In this document: piece after piece, positions 1 to 6,557 of the stretch
Layout: each line of letters opens with the position of its first letter
Position numbering within the stretch: the stretch's first letter is position 1
Assembly: GCA_002433335.1 (NCBI GenBank)
Contig: DJHY01000159.1
Location: 1 to 8,001, forward strand
Direction: 5' to 3'
DNA length: 8,001 nucleotides
Source of the DNA: Rhodospirillaceae bacterium UBA6608
Lineage (GTDB): Bacteria; Pseudomonadota; Alphaproteobacteria; Rhodospirillales_A; Casp-alpha2
The notes under the pieces: generated by a model
Databases searched by the model: none
Seen by the model: the letters and a program-made list of their open reading frames with translations, nothing else
Told to the model about the DNA's origin: nothing
Position numbers and translations under genes: made by a program

Positions 1-1
1 C

Positions 2-286
2 ACCGTCAGCGCCCATGACACTGGGAAGACCCATTTCCATGGGGAGCAACTGGCCCAGAACCAGGGGCATGTCTGCTTCCGCAACTGCATCGAACAGAAC
101 GGCAGCAGCGCCAAGACGTCCTGCGCCATGCAATGCGGGGTTGCCGGCAACGCGGGCCAGGGCATGGGTCAGGGCCAGGGTGGGCAGCGGGATTGCGGCA
201 CCGCGTTCAAGCAATGCCGGAAAGCCTGCGGCGCCGATCAAGCCTGTCAGACCCAGTGCCGCGAAGCGCGGAAGAACTGTTACTGA
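2..286 (+). CDS. Cysteine-rich protein, C-terminal part (5' end outside window)
   Basis: Reading frame 2 is open from the window edge to a TGA at 284-286 (94 residues), and almost every third codon position is G or C, which marks it as the true coding frame; the overlapping ATG-started frame at 15-290 lacks this pattern. No start lies inside the window. Numbering from the first visible residue, cysteines are at 25, 29, 41, 45, 65, 72, 76, 82, 86 and 93. The first four make a CX3C-X11-CX3C pair. The last six make a symmetric C-X6-C-X3-C-X5-C-X3-C-X6-C block. A Gly/Gln-rich linker (about 49-62) separates the two. Such spacing suits disulphide-stapled helical hairpins, so an oxidising compartment (periplasm) is inferred; metal binding is the alternative. 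No family is recognised, and a signal peptide would lie outside the window. It converges on the next gene with an 18 bp gap and no clear terminator. Confidence 0.72.
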   Translation, partial: TVSAHDTGKTHFHGEQLAQNQGHVCFRNCIEQNGSSAKTSCAMQCGVAGNAGQGMGQGQGGQRDCGTAFKQCRKACGADQACQTQCREARKNCY

Positions 287-304
287 ATGAATGACGGCGG
301 GGCG

Positions 305-1294
305 TTACTTTCCGCCGGATAGAATTTCACGGCAGATCACCGCCATATCGTCCATGGCGGCGTCATTGAGCGGCTGACCGTTGAAGGTCATGGCGCCCGT
401 ATTGATGTTGTAGCGGACGGTGCCGACCGTCAGCTCCATCCCCGCACTTTTCGATACCTTCTCCTGCGCTGCCAAGGCCGCCGCATCGGCATCGGTCGAT
501 GCCTGGGCCGCCGTCGCGGCCGTGGTGCTGGCGGTCAGGGCCGTCGTGTCCTGGGCGTATCCCATGCCCTGGGCAGCGGCCAGGGTGGTATTGGCGCCGG
601 TCAGGGCCGCGCTGACGTCGTTGGCGGCGGCGGCATTGACGGTCGCGGTATAGCCCGCCTGCGTCGTCGCCAGATTGGTTTCGGCGGCGCTGGCCGCGGC
701 CTGGGCCGAGGCCGCGGTCGCGGCCAGGGTCGCATCGTTGGGGGCCGCGTCGGCGGCGGCCTGGGCCGCCGTGGCCGTAGTGACGGCGGTATCGTAAATA
801 TCCTTGGCCCCGGACAACGACAGCGCCGCGGACGATACCGCGGCATCGGTCGCCGTGGCGGATTTTTCCGCCGACAGGGCCGCGGCCTTTTGCGCCGCCA
901 GGGTTTCCTCGGCCCCGCCCAGGTACGCCTGCAAATCCTTTGTCACGTTGAATTCGAACACGTCCGGCAAAACCATCTGGAAGCCGCCCGATAGATCGGC
1001 GGGGGCGACCTTCTTCCCCCGCACGTCCACGCCCGGCTTGTAGGCCACGTCGGCGCTGGGCTGATGACGCAGGACGCGGCGGCAATCCTTTTTGGAAATG
1101 CGCGCCTTGGCCGGGGCTTCCTCCGCGCCCGATTGCGGCGTTTGGACCGAAGTTTGCTCCGGCGCAGCCGCCGTCTGAGCGACGGCAAGAGCGCTAACGG
1201 AGAACAACGCGCCCGAAAAAACGACAGCGAACGCCACCATTCCCACCGAAGGGCGGGCGGAAAAAGGCCGATAAGGGCATTTCGAAGGCTTCAT
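305..1294 (-). CDS. Secreted protein with Ala/Thr-rich insert in a small conserved domain
   Basis: A 329-residue protein from the ATG at 1294-1292. A TTG three codons upstream (1303) is possible, but the GGGA at about 1307-1310 sits too close to it, so the ATG is preferred. Residues 1-39 look like a Sec signal peptide: basic start, hydrophobic stretch about 17-39, and an AVA-Q cleavage site after 39. Residues 67-126 (with C71 and a PSADVAYKPGVDVRGKKVAP stretch) and 284-329 (a VGTVRYN stretch, FNGQPL, C321) look like two halves of one small periplasmic domain, of a kind I recall as hypothetical proteins of alphaproteobacteria. Between them, residues about 127-283 are dominated by Ala, Thr, Ser and Asp, have very few basic residues and contain internal repeats (AQAAADAA, AQAAASAA). 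C71 and C321 could form a disulphide closing the split domain. Function is unknown; an envelope or periplasmic role is inferred. The gene is divergent from its upstream neighbour. Confidence 0.82.
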   Translation of the reverse strand: MKPSKCPYRPFSARPSVGMVAFAVVFSGALFSVSALAVAQTAAAPEQTSVQTPQSGAEEAPAKARISKKDCRRVLRHQPSADVAYKPGVDVRGKKVAPADLSGGFQMVLPDVFEFNVTKDLQAYLGGAEETLAAQKAAALSAEKSATATDAAVSSAALSLSGAKDIYDTAVTTATAAQAAADAAPNDATLAATAASAQAAASAAETNLATTQAGYTATVNAAAANDVSAALTGANTTLAAAQGMGYAQDTTALTASTTAATAAQASTDADAAALAAQEKVSKSAGMELTVGTVRYNINTGAMTFNGQPLNDAAMDDMAVICREILSGGK

Positions 1295-1331
1295 GGCGTC
1301 CAATCCCGGTCACGGTAATTGTCTGATTAAC

Positions 1332-1357
1332 CTATGTCTTTTCCGTTAACGACATAG
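1332..1357. promoter_or_regulatory. Perfect 7-bp-arm dyad, possible operator
   Basis: CTATGTC at 1332-1338 is repeated as its exact reverse complement GACATAG at 1351-1357, with a 12-base spacer. The centres of the arms lie 19 bp apart, near two helical turns, as expected for a dimeric regulator. It sits 38-63 bp upstream of the ATG of the - strand secreted protein, so that gene is the likely target. There is no T-tract, so a terminator is unlikely. The regulator is unknown. Confidence 0.35.
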
Positions 1358-1433
1358 ATGGGCATGCAAGCCGTAAATTTCACCAATCAATTTGAACACA
1401 TATTTAGTTTCAATTGGTTACATATATATCAAG

Positions 1434-1463
1434 TTGCTACTGTAGAATTAAAGAAGGTACAAT
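1434..1463 (+). promoter_or_regulatory. Candidate sigma-70 promoter for the small membrane protein gene
   Basis: TTGCTA (1434-1439) and TACAAT (1458-1463) are separated by 18 bases and match the -35 and -10 consensus at four and five of six positions. Transcription would start near 1470, leaving a leader of about 74 bases before the GTG at 1544. The region is AT-rich, so chance matches are easy and confidence is modest. Confidence 0.35.
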
Positions 1464-1496
1464 TTTCCTCATATAAACGTTAAAACCAGACCTAAA

Positions 1497-1523
1497 TCCC
1501 TTCCCCGTCTGCGAGAGAAGGGA
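1497..1523. repeat. Hairpin or dispersed-repeat-like palindrome in the leader
   Basis: TCCCTTC (1497-1503) pairs perfectly with GAAGGGA (1517-1523). Inside, TCT (1508-1510) can pair with AGA (1514-1516) around a GCG loop, leaving CCCG unpaired. It lies about 20 bases upstream of the GTG start at 1544, so in RNA it could affect ribosome access. It also resembles the CCCTC...GAGGG palindromes scattered in many alphaproteobacterial genomes, which is recall and not tested. Confidence 0.35.
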
Positions 1524-1543
1524 AACGACAAAGGGAAACACGG

Positions 1544-2020
1544 GTGAACTTATACGTAGCAGGCGCCGCCCTGGGGGCGGCCACATCGGCGGCAATCGGC
1601 GCCGTCTGGGTCTTCGGCCCCGGCGGCACGATGGGCGGCATGGGGGCGCAATCCGTCGCCCTGACCGAAGAAGCCATGGACATGCAGGTCGCGCCTTATC
1701 TGGCGCGGGTCGATTATCAGGCCGGGTCCTCGGCCCTGATGCCGATCTCGGTCGCCTTCCGCGTGACGGACAAACAGGCGGGCGAGGTTTTCTGCCGTGA
1801 TCTGGCGCGCATCCAGATGGAGGTTTCGGCCTTCATGCGGGCCAATATCAAAATGCCGTTCTCTTGGCCGAACGTTGCCGCCTCCGGCCTGGATAAGGAA
1901 CTGGTCAAGCGCGTCAACGGCGTGTTGAACCGGCGCACGGTGGTCCGTGTTTTCATGGCCGCCGGCGACCAGGGGGTGGGGGACCGCCCGATGAGCTGCG
2001 CCCGTCTGGCGCGCAAGTAG
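1544..2020 (+). CDS. Small membrane-anchored protein, possibly FliL-like
   Basis: A 158-residue protein starting at GTG 1544. The frame is closed by a TAA at 1493-1495, no ATG lies between, and AAAGGGA about 7-13 bases upstream can serve as ribosome site. Residues 4-25 form one hydrophobic segment with short N-terminal flank, so a signal anchor with the rest in the periplasm is likely. The soluble part reads as a beta strand (about 64-74, LMPISVAFRV), a long helix (76-100), then a helix with DKELVKRVNGVLN (117-129) and a strand VVRVFMA (133-139). That order and anchor topology resemble the C-terminal domain of the flagellar stator-associated protein FliL in shortened form, but no diagnostic motif proves it and no flagellar gene is nearby. 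Two cysteines (84, 152) are present. guaA follows 87 bp downstream on the same strand. Confidence 0.75.
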   Translation: MNLYVAGAALGAATSAAIGAVWVFGPGGTMGGMGAQSVALTEEAMDMQVAPYLARVDYQAGSSALMPISVAFRVTDKQAGEVFCRDLARIQMEVSAFMRANIKMPFSWPNVAASGLDKELVKRVNGVLNRRTVVRVFMAAGDQGVGDRPMSCARLARK

Positions 2021-2107
2021 GTTCAGCGTCCAAATTCCGTCGATTTTCGCGCCTGCGGACGCATCTCCGCGCGTGACTCCTGCGGGCGTTCGGGATAGAA
2101 GCACCCC

Positions 2108-3700
2108 ATGTCCCAGGCATCGCAAACCGACCTTCACGCGGAAAAGATCCTGATCGTCGATTTCGGCTCTCAGGTGACCCAATTGATCGCGCGCCGCGTC
2201 CGGGAATCCGGCGTTTACTGCGAGATCCATCCCTTCAACAGCGTCGATGAAGCCTTCATCGCGGCCTACGGCCCCAAGGGTGTCATCCTTTCGGGCGGAC
2301 CAGCCTCGGTCCATGAGCAAACGACGCCAAGGGCACCCCAGGCGCTGTTCGACGGCGATGGCCCGCTAAGCACCCTGCCCGTGCTGGGCATCTGCTATGG
2401 CGAGCAGACCATGGTCGCGCAGAACGGCGGCGAGGTCGAACCCTCCAACCACCGTGAATTCGGCCGCGCCTTCATCAAGGTGACCGAGAATTGCCCCCTG
2501 TTCGACGGTGTGTGGAACCAGGGCGAAACCCATCAGGTCTGGATGAGCCACGGGGACAAGATCATTCGCGTGCCTGATGGCTTCCGCCCGGTCGCCGTGT
2601 CCGACGGCTCGCCCTTTGCCGCCATCGCCCACGACTCGGGCCGGATGTTCGGCGTGCAGTTCCACCCAGAAGTGGTGCACACCCCCGACGGCGCCAAGCT
2701 GCTGGCCAATTTCGTCCATAAGATCGCCGGTTGCGCCGGGGATTGGACCATGGCCGCGTTCAAGGACGAAGCGATCGCCCAGGTCCGCGACCAGGTCGGC
2801 GACGGCCGGGTCATCTGCGGCCTGTCGGGCGGGGTCGATTCCTCGGTCGTCGCGGTGCTGCTGCACGAAGCGATCGGCGATCAGCTGACCTGCGTGTTCG
2901 TCGACCACGGCCTGATGCGCGAAGGCGAGGCAGATCAAGTCGTCAGCCTGTTCCGCGACACCTACAACATTCCGCTGGTCCACAACGACGCCTCGGACCT
3001 GTTCCTGGGCGCGCTCGAGGGCGTCACCGACCCCGAGGTCAAACGCAAGACCATCGGCAAGCTGTTCATCGACGTGTTCGAGGAAGAGGCGAAGAACGTC
3101 GGCGGGGCTAAGTTCCTGGCCCAGGGCACGCTGTACCCGGACGTGATCGAAAGCGTGTCGTTCACCGGCGGCCCGTCGGTCACCATCAAGTCGCACCACA
3201 ACGTCGGCGGCCTGCCCGAGCGCATGGACATGGCGTTGGTCGAACCCTTGCGCGAATTGTTCAAAGACGAAGTCCGCGAACTGGGCCGTGAGCTGGGCCT
3301 GCCCGAGGTCTTCGTCGGGCGGCACCCCTTCCCCGGCCCGGGCCTGGCGATCCGTATTCCCGGCGCGATCACCCGCGACAAGCTGGATATCCTGCGCAAG
3401 GCCGATGTGATCTATCTGGAAGAAATCCGCAACGCGGGCCTGTACGACACCATCTGGCAGGCCTTCGCGGTGCTGCTGCCGGTGCAGACCGTGGGCGTGA
3501 TGGGCGATGCCCGAACCTACGATTACGTCTGCGCCCTGCGGGCCGTGACCTCGACCGACGGCATGACCGCCGATTACTATCCGTTCGATCACGAGTTCCT
3601 GGGCCGCACAGCCAACCGCATCATCAACGAGGTCAAGGGCATCAACCGCGTCGTCTACGACGTGACGTCGAAGCCCCCAGGCACGATCGAGTGGGAATAA
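2108..3700 (+). CDS. guaA: GMP synthase (glutamine-hydrolysing)
   Basis: This enzyme makes GMP from XMP, ATP and glutamine, the last step of de novo guanine nucleotide synthesis in the cytoplasm. The 530-residue length is normal for the family. The N-terminal class I glutamine amidotransferase domain (about 12-206) has the oxyanion-region motif LSGGPASV (61-68), nucleophile C96 in GICYGEQ, and H186 and E188 in QFHPEVVHT. The ATP-pyrophosphatase domain has the P-loop SGGVDSS (240-246) and VDHGLMR (265-271). The C-terminal dimerisation and XMP-binding domain carries [12 protein letters not shown] (406-417) and ends in the typical KPPGTIEWE. Residue 99 is Glu where E. coli has Met, which I regard as ordinary variation. 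The start is ATG 2108, just before the conserved domain; the ribosome site is weak (ATAGAAG). The next gene begins 136 bp later and is probably a separate unit. Confidence 0.98.
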   Translation: MSQASQTDLHAEKILIVDFGSQVTQLIARRVRESGVYCEIHPFNSVDEAFIAAYGPKGVILSGGPASVHEQTTPRAPQALFDGDGPLSTLPVLGICYGEQTMVAQNGGEVEPSNHREFGRAFIKVTENCPLFDGVWNQGETHQVWMSHGDKIIRVPDGFRPVAVSDGSPFAAIAHDSGRMFGVQFHPEVVHTPDGAKLLANFVHKIAGCAGDWTMAAFKDEAIAQVRDQVGDGRVICGLSGGVDSSVVAVLLHEAIGDQLTCVFVDHGLMREGEADQVVSLFRDTYNIPLVHNDASDLFLGALEGVTDPEVKRKTIGKLFIDVFEEEAKNVGGAKFLAQGTLYPDVIESVSFTGGPSVTIKSHHNVGGLPERMDMALVEPLRELFKDEVRELGRELGLPEVFVGRHPFPGPGLAIRIPGAITRDKLDILRKADVIYLEEIRNAGLYDTIWQAFAVLLPVQTVGVMGDARTYDYVCALRAVTSTDGMTADYYPFDHEFLGRTANRIINEVKGINRVVYDVTSKPPGTIEWE

Positions 3701-3710
3701 GCATCGTCTA

Positions 3711-3725
3711 CGGGCCCAAGGCCCG
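3711..3725. repeat. Short GC-rich hairpin after guaA
   Basis: CGGGCC (3711-3716) and GGCCCG (3720-3725) form a perfect 6-bp stem with a CAA loop, 10 bases after the guaA stop. It is not followed by a T-run, so it is not a textbook intrinsic terminator, but it could pause transcription or protect the guaA 3' end. Nothing else here suggests a terminator. Confidence 0.35.
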
Positions 3726-3755
3726 AGGCGGCAAAGCCAACCGCGACGCCGGGTT

Positions 3756-3803
3756 CCGGTCGACTATCCGGCACATGAATGCGACCTGCGATATTTCGAC
3801 CGG
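3756..3803. repeat. 8-bp inverted repeat upstream of the acyltransferase gene
   Basis: CCGGTCGA (3756-3763) recurs as its exact reverse complement TCGACCGG (3796-3803) across a 32-base spacer, ending 33 bases before the acyltransferase ATG. It could be a leader stem near the ribosome site or two half-sites for a regulator. The spacer has no recognised feature. Confidence 0.3.
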
Positions 3804-3836
3804 GTCGGACTAATGAATAACCGGTGACGGATAGAA

Positions 3837-5810
3837 ATGTCGGCACAAGCCCCCCATCTTTCACACCCGAAATATCGCCCTGACATCGATGGATTGCGCG
3901 CCATCGCCGTTCTATCGGTTGTGGTCTATCACGCCTTCCCCAAAAGGCTTGAAGGCGGTTTTTTAGGGGTCGACGTTTTCTTCGTCATTTCTGGGTTTTT
4001 GATCTCCACGATCCTGTTTGAAAACCTGAACAAGGGGACCTTCAGCTTTTGGGAATTTTACGCCCGCCGCATTCGGCGAATTTTCCCGGCGTTATTTCTG
4101 GTTCTTGTCGCGTGCGGAATCGCCGGTTGGTTGGTGCTGCTACCGGAAGACTTTAAACTCCTAGGGCTGCACATCGCCGGCGGCGCTGGTTTCGTTTCAA
4201 ACTTCGTTCTTTGGAAGGAAACCGGCTATTTCGATTCCGCGGCGGACACCAAGCCGCTTCTGCATTTATGGAGCCTTGGGATTGAAGAACAGTTCTATAT
4301 CGTCTGGCCGCTTTTGCTTTGGTTCGCCTGGCGCAAGAACTTCAATCTTCTGTTCGTCGCCGTGTTGGCATGCGGCGTTTCGTTCGCCCTAAACTTGCTC
4401 AAGGTCGACAACAATGCGGTTGCCGCCTTCTATAGTCCGCAGACCCGTATTTGGGAGCTACTTTGCGGATCGTTCCTGGCTTGGTCCGTCACATTCAAAA
4501 AAGATGCCGTCGCACGCCTGCTGGGAACGGTAGATTCATTCGTCGTCAGGGCCGTCTATCGCACGCCCGGTCATGCGGACGGAACCACAACCGCGAACGG
4601 CATGGCGATAGTCGGCATCCTTCTCCTGGCCTATGGGTTTCGGAAAATAGATGGATCGCTGCAGTTTCCCGGCGCTTGGCCGCTCATTCCCATCGTCGGC
4701 ACATTACTCCTGCTTGGAGCGGGACAGCGGGCTTGGATCAACCGGGTCCTGCTCTCCAATAAGCTGGCCGTCTGGATCGGTCTGATCAGCTACCCTCTGT
4801 ATCTATGGCACTGGCCGCTTCTTTCGTTCGCCCGCCTGATCGAAAACGAAACGCCGCACAAATATATCCGTTTGGGCCTTCTCGCCGTCGCGGTCCTCCT
4901 ATCCTTGCTGACCTACCGATTGCTTGAGAGGCCTATTCGAACAGGCTCCCATGGGAAAACGAAGGTTCTTATCCTGGTCCTGTTGATCTCTGCGTGTGCA
5001 GGGGCTGGTTTCGTCGTATTCAGCAAAGATGGCGTCCCGTCCCGATATCCTGCGATCGTCCAAGCTTTGACCAAGTTTGATTTCGACTACAAATCCGCCT
5101 ATCGAGAGGGCACCTGCTTCCTTCGCCCCAAACAAGACGCGAAAGCCTTTGCAAGTTGCCCGACGCCTCCGGCCAACCGGAGCAAGACGTTGCTGTTATG
5201 GGGCGATTCACACGCTGCCCACCTATATCCCGGTATCAACAAACGCTATGGCGACGACTATGCCATTACCCAACGAACGGCATCGTCCTGCCCGCCGGCC
5301 ATCGGTCTCGACGTTGAAGCACGGCCTCATTGCCTAGAAATCAATTCCGAAGTCTTTAAATTGGTGACCGCACAACGCCCCGACAAAGTCGTCTTGGCCG
5401 GCGCATGGGTGGGGTACGACTTGGACAAGTTGGTCGGGAGACTTCAAAACACGATCCGTCAGCTCAAATCCCTGGGCATTTCGGATATCACGTTGGTCGG
5501 TCCGGTCCCCTTGTGGAAAGACAGTCTATCGAAACAATTGTTCAATTATTTTAACGAGCACGGGAAAAAAGAGGTCCCCTACCGGATGAAATACGGCCTG
5601 AACCTGGATTTCCACAAATTGGACCCCCTATTCCGGGACATCGCCGAAACGCTGAAAACCAAATATCTCTCGCCATATGATTACCTTTGCGACGACGAGG
5701 GTTGTATCACCCGGCTCGGAGAAACCAGCGACTCTCTGATGGTCTGGGACAATGCCCATCTGACGTCTCGCGGATCAGAATATCTAATTCAGAAATTCCC
5801 TTCCTTTTGA
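3837..5810 (+). CDS. Membrane acyltransferase 3 with C-terminal SGNH esterase domain (O-acetyltransferase)
   Basis: A 657-residue protein of the OafA/OatA type, which moves acetyl groups across the inner membrane onto surface polysaccharide or peptidoglycan. Residues 13-36 carry the family start YRPDIDGLRAIAVLSVVVYH with catalytic H32. They are followed by GFLGVDVFFVISGFLI (41-56), the basic ARRIRRIFP (76-84) and LHLWSLGIEEQFYIVWP (142-158). About ten hydrophobic segments extend to residue 395, including YPLYLWHWPLLS (319-330). Residues 400-657 form a periplasmic SGNH domain with GDSHAAH (456-462, nucleophile S458) and DNAHLT (638-643, D638 and H641 completing the triad). The substrate cannot be read from sequence; no glycan synthesis genes flank it. 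Wobble positions hold more A and T (TTT, TTA, CTT, AAA) than guaA, suggesting transfer or lower expression. The ribosome site is weak (GGATAGAA). Confidence 0.93.
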   Translation: MSAQAPHLSHPKYRPDIDGLRAIAVLSVVVYHAFPKRLEGGFLGVDVFFVISGFLISTILFENLNKGTFSFWEFYARRIRRIFPALFLVLVACGIAGWLVLLPEDFKLLGLHIAGGAGFVSNFVLWKETGYFDSAADTKPLLHLWSLGIEEQFYIVWPLLLWFAWRKNFNLLFVAVLACGVSFALNLLKVDNNAVAAFYSPQTRIWELLCGSFLAWSVTFKKDAVARLLGTVDSFVVRAVYRTPGHADGTTTANGMAIVGILLLAYGFRKIDGSLQFPGAWPLIPIVGTLLLLGAGQRAWINRVLLSNKLAVWIGLISYPLYLWHWPLLSFARLIENETPHKYIRLGLLAVAVLLSLLTYRLLERPIRTGSHGKTKVLILVLLISACAGAGFVVFSKDGVPSRYPAIVQALTKFDFDYKSAYREGTCFLRPKQDAKAFASCPTPPANRSKTLLLWGDSHAAHLYPGINKRYGDDYAITQRTASSCPPAIGLDVEARPHCLEINSEVFKLVTAQRPDKVVLAGAWVGYDLDKLVGRLQNTIRQLKSLGISDITLVGPVPLWKDSLSKQLFNYFNEHGKKEVPYRMKYGLNLDFHKLDPLFRDIAETLKTKYLSPYDYLCDDEGCITRLGETSDSLMVWDNAHLTSRGSEYLIQKFPSF

Positions 5811-5839
5811 CCTCGTCAATAAGCCGCTAAAGTCTCGCT

Positions 5840-6460
5840 ATGTCCGCATTCGAACGCTTCCTTCTTCTCGGCATTATCTTTCTTCTGATTGTCCGGACGG
5901 CCTTCTTCACCGAAGACGTCCCGACGCTTGAGGACAATCCAGATGCCGTGCGCTCCGGGCAGCACATCGATCAGAGCTATGACACGCCGTCCGGTGTGAT
6001 CGGGCGCGATAGCGGCACGGCCGGCGGATACGAATGGAAGCCGTCGTCGTTCACCCGACGGGGCATCCCCAGCAAGTTGACCCTGGCGCCGGATGGACGC
6101 ATTCCCGATGCCTTGCGTCTGAATGACACGCAAAAAGCGTTCATCTACGCGACCATGGTCGCGACACACGATTCCCTACTGGAACGGGCCAAACGCGACT
6201 GCCCACCGGATATGAACCGCGACATCGTGCGTTGGCAGGCCCGCAACCGGGAAAGCATCGCCGCCGCGAAGCAGGTTCTGAACATCCTGGCCCCCGGCCG
6301 AGAAGCTATCCGCAAAAGCCATGAAACCATGGCCAAGTCACTGTTCACAAAGCGGATTTGCCCAACTATCGAACATTACCTGCGGACCGGATCCTACGAT
6401 CCGCATGCCGAGGCCGTCGACCGGTTGATCCAGGCCGCGGACCGCATCAACGCGGGCTGA
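5840..6460 (+). CDS. Membrane-anchored protein of unknown function
   Basis: A 206-residue protein starting at ATG 5840, with a weak purine stretch (CTAAAG) about 9 bases upstream. Residues 6-23 (RFLLLGIIFLLIVRTAFF) form a single N-terminal hydrophobic segment with no clear cleavage site, so it is probably a signal anchor with a periplasmic body. Residues 25-90 are polar, rich in Asp, Gly, Ser and Pro, and look extended or flexible. Residues 93-204 are predicted helical and contain two cysteines (C121 in RDCPPDM, C174 in RICPTIEHY) that could pair. No family is recognised. It begins 29 bp after the acyltransferase gene on the same strand with no terminator between, so cotranscription and a shared envelope role are plausible but inferred. 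It also stands just upstream of a sigma-54 promoter; its last base overlaps a direct repeat. Confidence 0.83.
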   Translation: MSAFERFLLLGIIFLLIVRTAFFTEDVPTLEDNPDAVRSGQHIDQSYDTPSGVIGRDSGTAGGYEWKPSSFTRRGIPSKLTLAPDGRIPDALRLNDTQKAFIYATMVATHDSLLERAKRDCPPDMNRDIVRWQARNRESIAAAKQVLNILAPGREAIRKSHETMAKSLFTKRICPTIEHYLRTGSYDPHAEAVDRLIQAADRINAG

Positions 6461-6494
6461 ATACCCCGCCCCTCTCCTCCAATACCTCGCCCCT
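6460..6494 (+). repeat. Direct repeat spaced 21 bp, possible activator site
   Basis: AATACCCCGCCCCT (6460-6473) and AATACCTCGCCCCT (6481-6494) match at 13 of 14 positions with a 21 bp period, two helical turns, so both would face the same side of the DNA. They lie roughly 70-105 bp upstream of the predicted sigma-54 start, a usual distance for enhancer-binding activators. Known NtrC and NifA sites are inverted, not direct, repeats, so the activator would be another one. Confidence 0.35.
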
Positions 6495-6517
6495 AGTAGA
6501 TAGACTAAAGGCTAGAT

Positions 6518-6538
6518 GATGTGCCGTTTGGGCACATC
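6518..6538. promoter_or_regulatory. Perfect 8-bp-arm palindrome next to the sigma-54 promoter
   Basis: GATGTGCC (6518-6525) and GGCACATC (6531-6538) are exact reverse complements around GTTTG. The palindrome directly abuts the -24 box (6539). No T-run follows, so it is unlikely to be a terminator of the preceding gene. It resembles the layout of NtrC sites (TGCACC-N5-GGTGCA) and NifA sites (TGT-N10-ACA) but matches neither: here the TGT and ACA are 11 bases apart. A repressor or a promoter-proximal activator site is the likeliest reading. Confidence 0.5.
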
Positions 6539-6554
6539 TGGCACGCTCCTTGCG
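6539..6554 (+). promoter_or_regulatory. Sigma-54 (RpoN) promoter
   Basis: TGGCACG (6539-6545), four bases CTCC, then TTGCG (6550-6554) reproduce the RpoN consensus TGGCACG-N4-TTGCW at 11 of the 12 defined positions (only the final W is missed). The invariant GG (6540-6541) and GC (6552-6553) are 10 bases apart, as required. Transcription should start near 6565, in front of the small basic protein gene. RpoN promoters need an ATP-driven enhancer-binding protein; none is encoded in this window. Confidence 0.72.
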
Positions 6555-6557
6555 TAG

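Larger units (their letters stand above)
1295..1543. other. Divergent intergenic region, AT-rich in the middle
   Basis: This stretch separates two divergently transcribed genes. From about 1371 to 1490 it is visibly A/T-rich, with runs such as ACATATATATC, in an otherwise GC-rich window. I see no open frame of note and no tRNA. It holds a dyad, a candidate promoter and a hairpin, listed separately. The low GC fits a promoter region or a target for a nucleoid-associated silencer; neither can be shown from sequence alone. Confidence 0.6.

Noticed and set aside
363..1085. Minus-strand frame rich in Arg and Gly (240 codons), also 601-846 with a Pro-Arg repeat
   Set aside because: Out-of-frame readings of the Ala-rich gene; GCC/GGC codons in shifted frames give Arg, Gly and Pro repeats. 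The real frame has a signal peptide and conserved ends.
1550..2320. Minus-strand frame of 256 codons opposite the small membrane protein and the guaA start
   Set aside because: Antisense to two plausible plus-strand genes and lacks a ribosome site or recognisable motif.
2366..3592. Long minus-strand open frame (408 codons) inside guaA
   Set aside because: Fully antisense to guaA; long antisense frames are expected in GC-rich genes with strong third-position bias, and the product shows no family motif.
3701..3836. tRNA or small RNA after guaA
   Set aside because: GGTTCCGG looks like a T-loop fragment, but no acceptor, D or anticodon arms can be drawn around it.
3655..3864. Minus-strand frame whose product ends with [12 protein letters not shown]
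   Set aside because: It is the antisense of the conserved GuaA C-terminus ([13 protein letters not shown]) plus the following gap; this motif reflects guaA conservation, not a real protein.
6518..6538. Intrinsic terminator for the 206-residue protein gene
   Set aside because: The stem is good but no T-run follows on either strand, and it directly abuts the -24 promoter box, so an operator is more likely.
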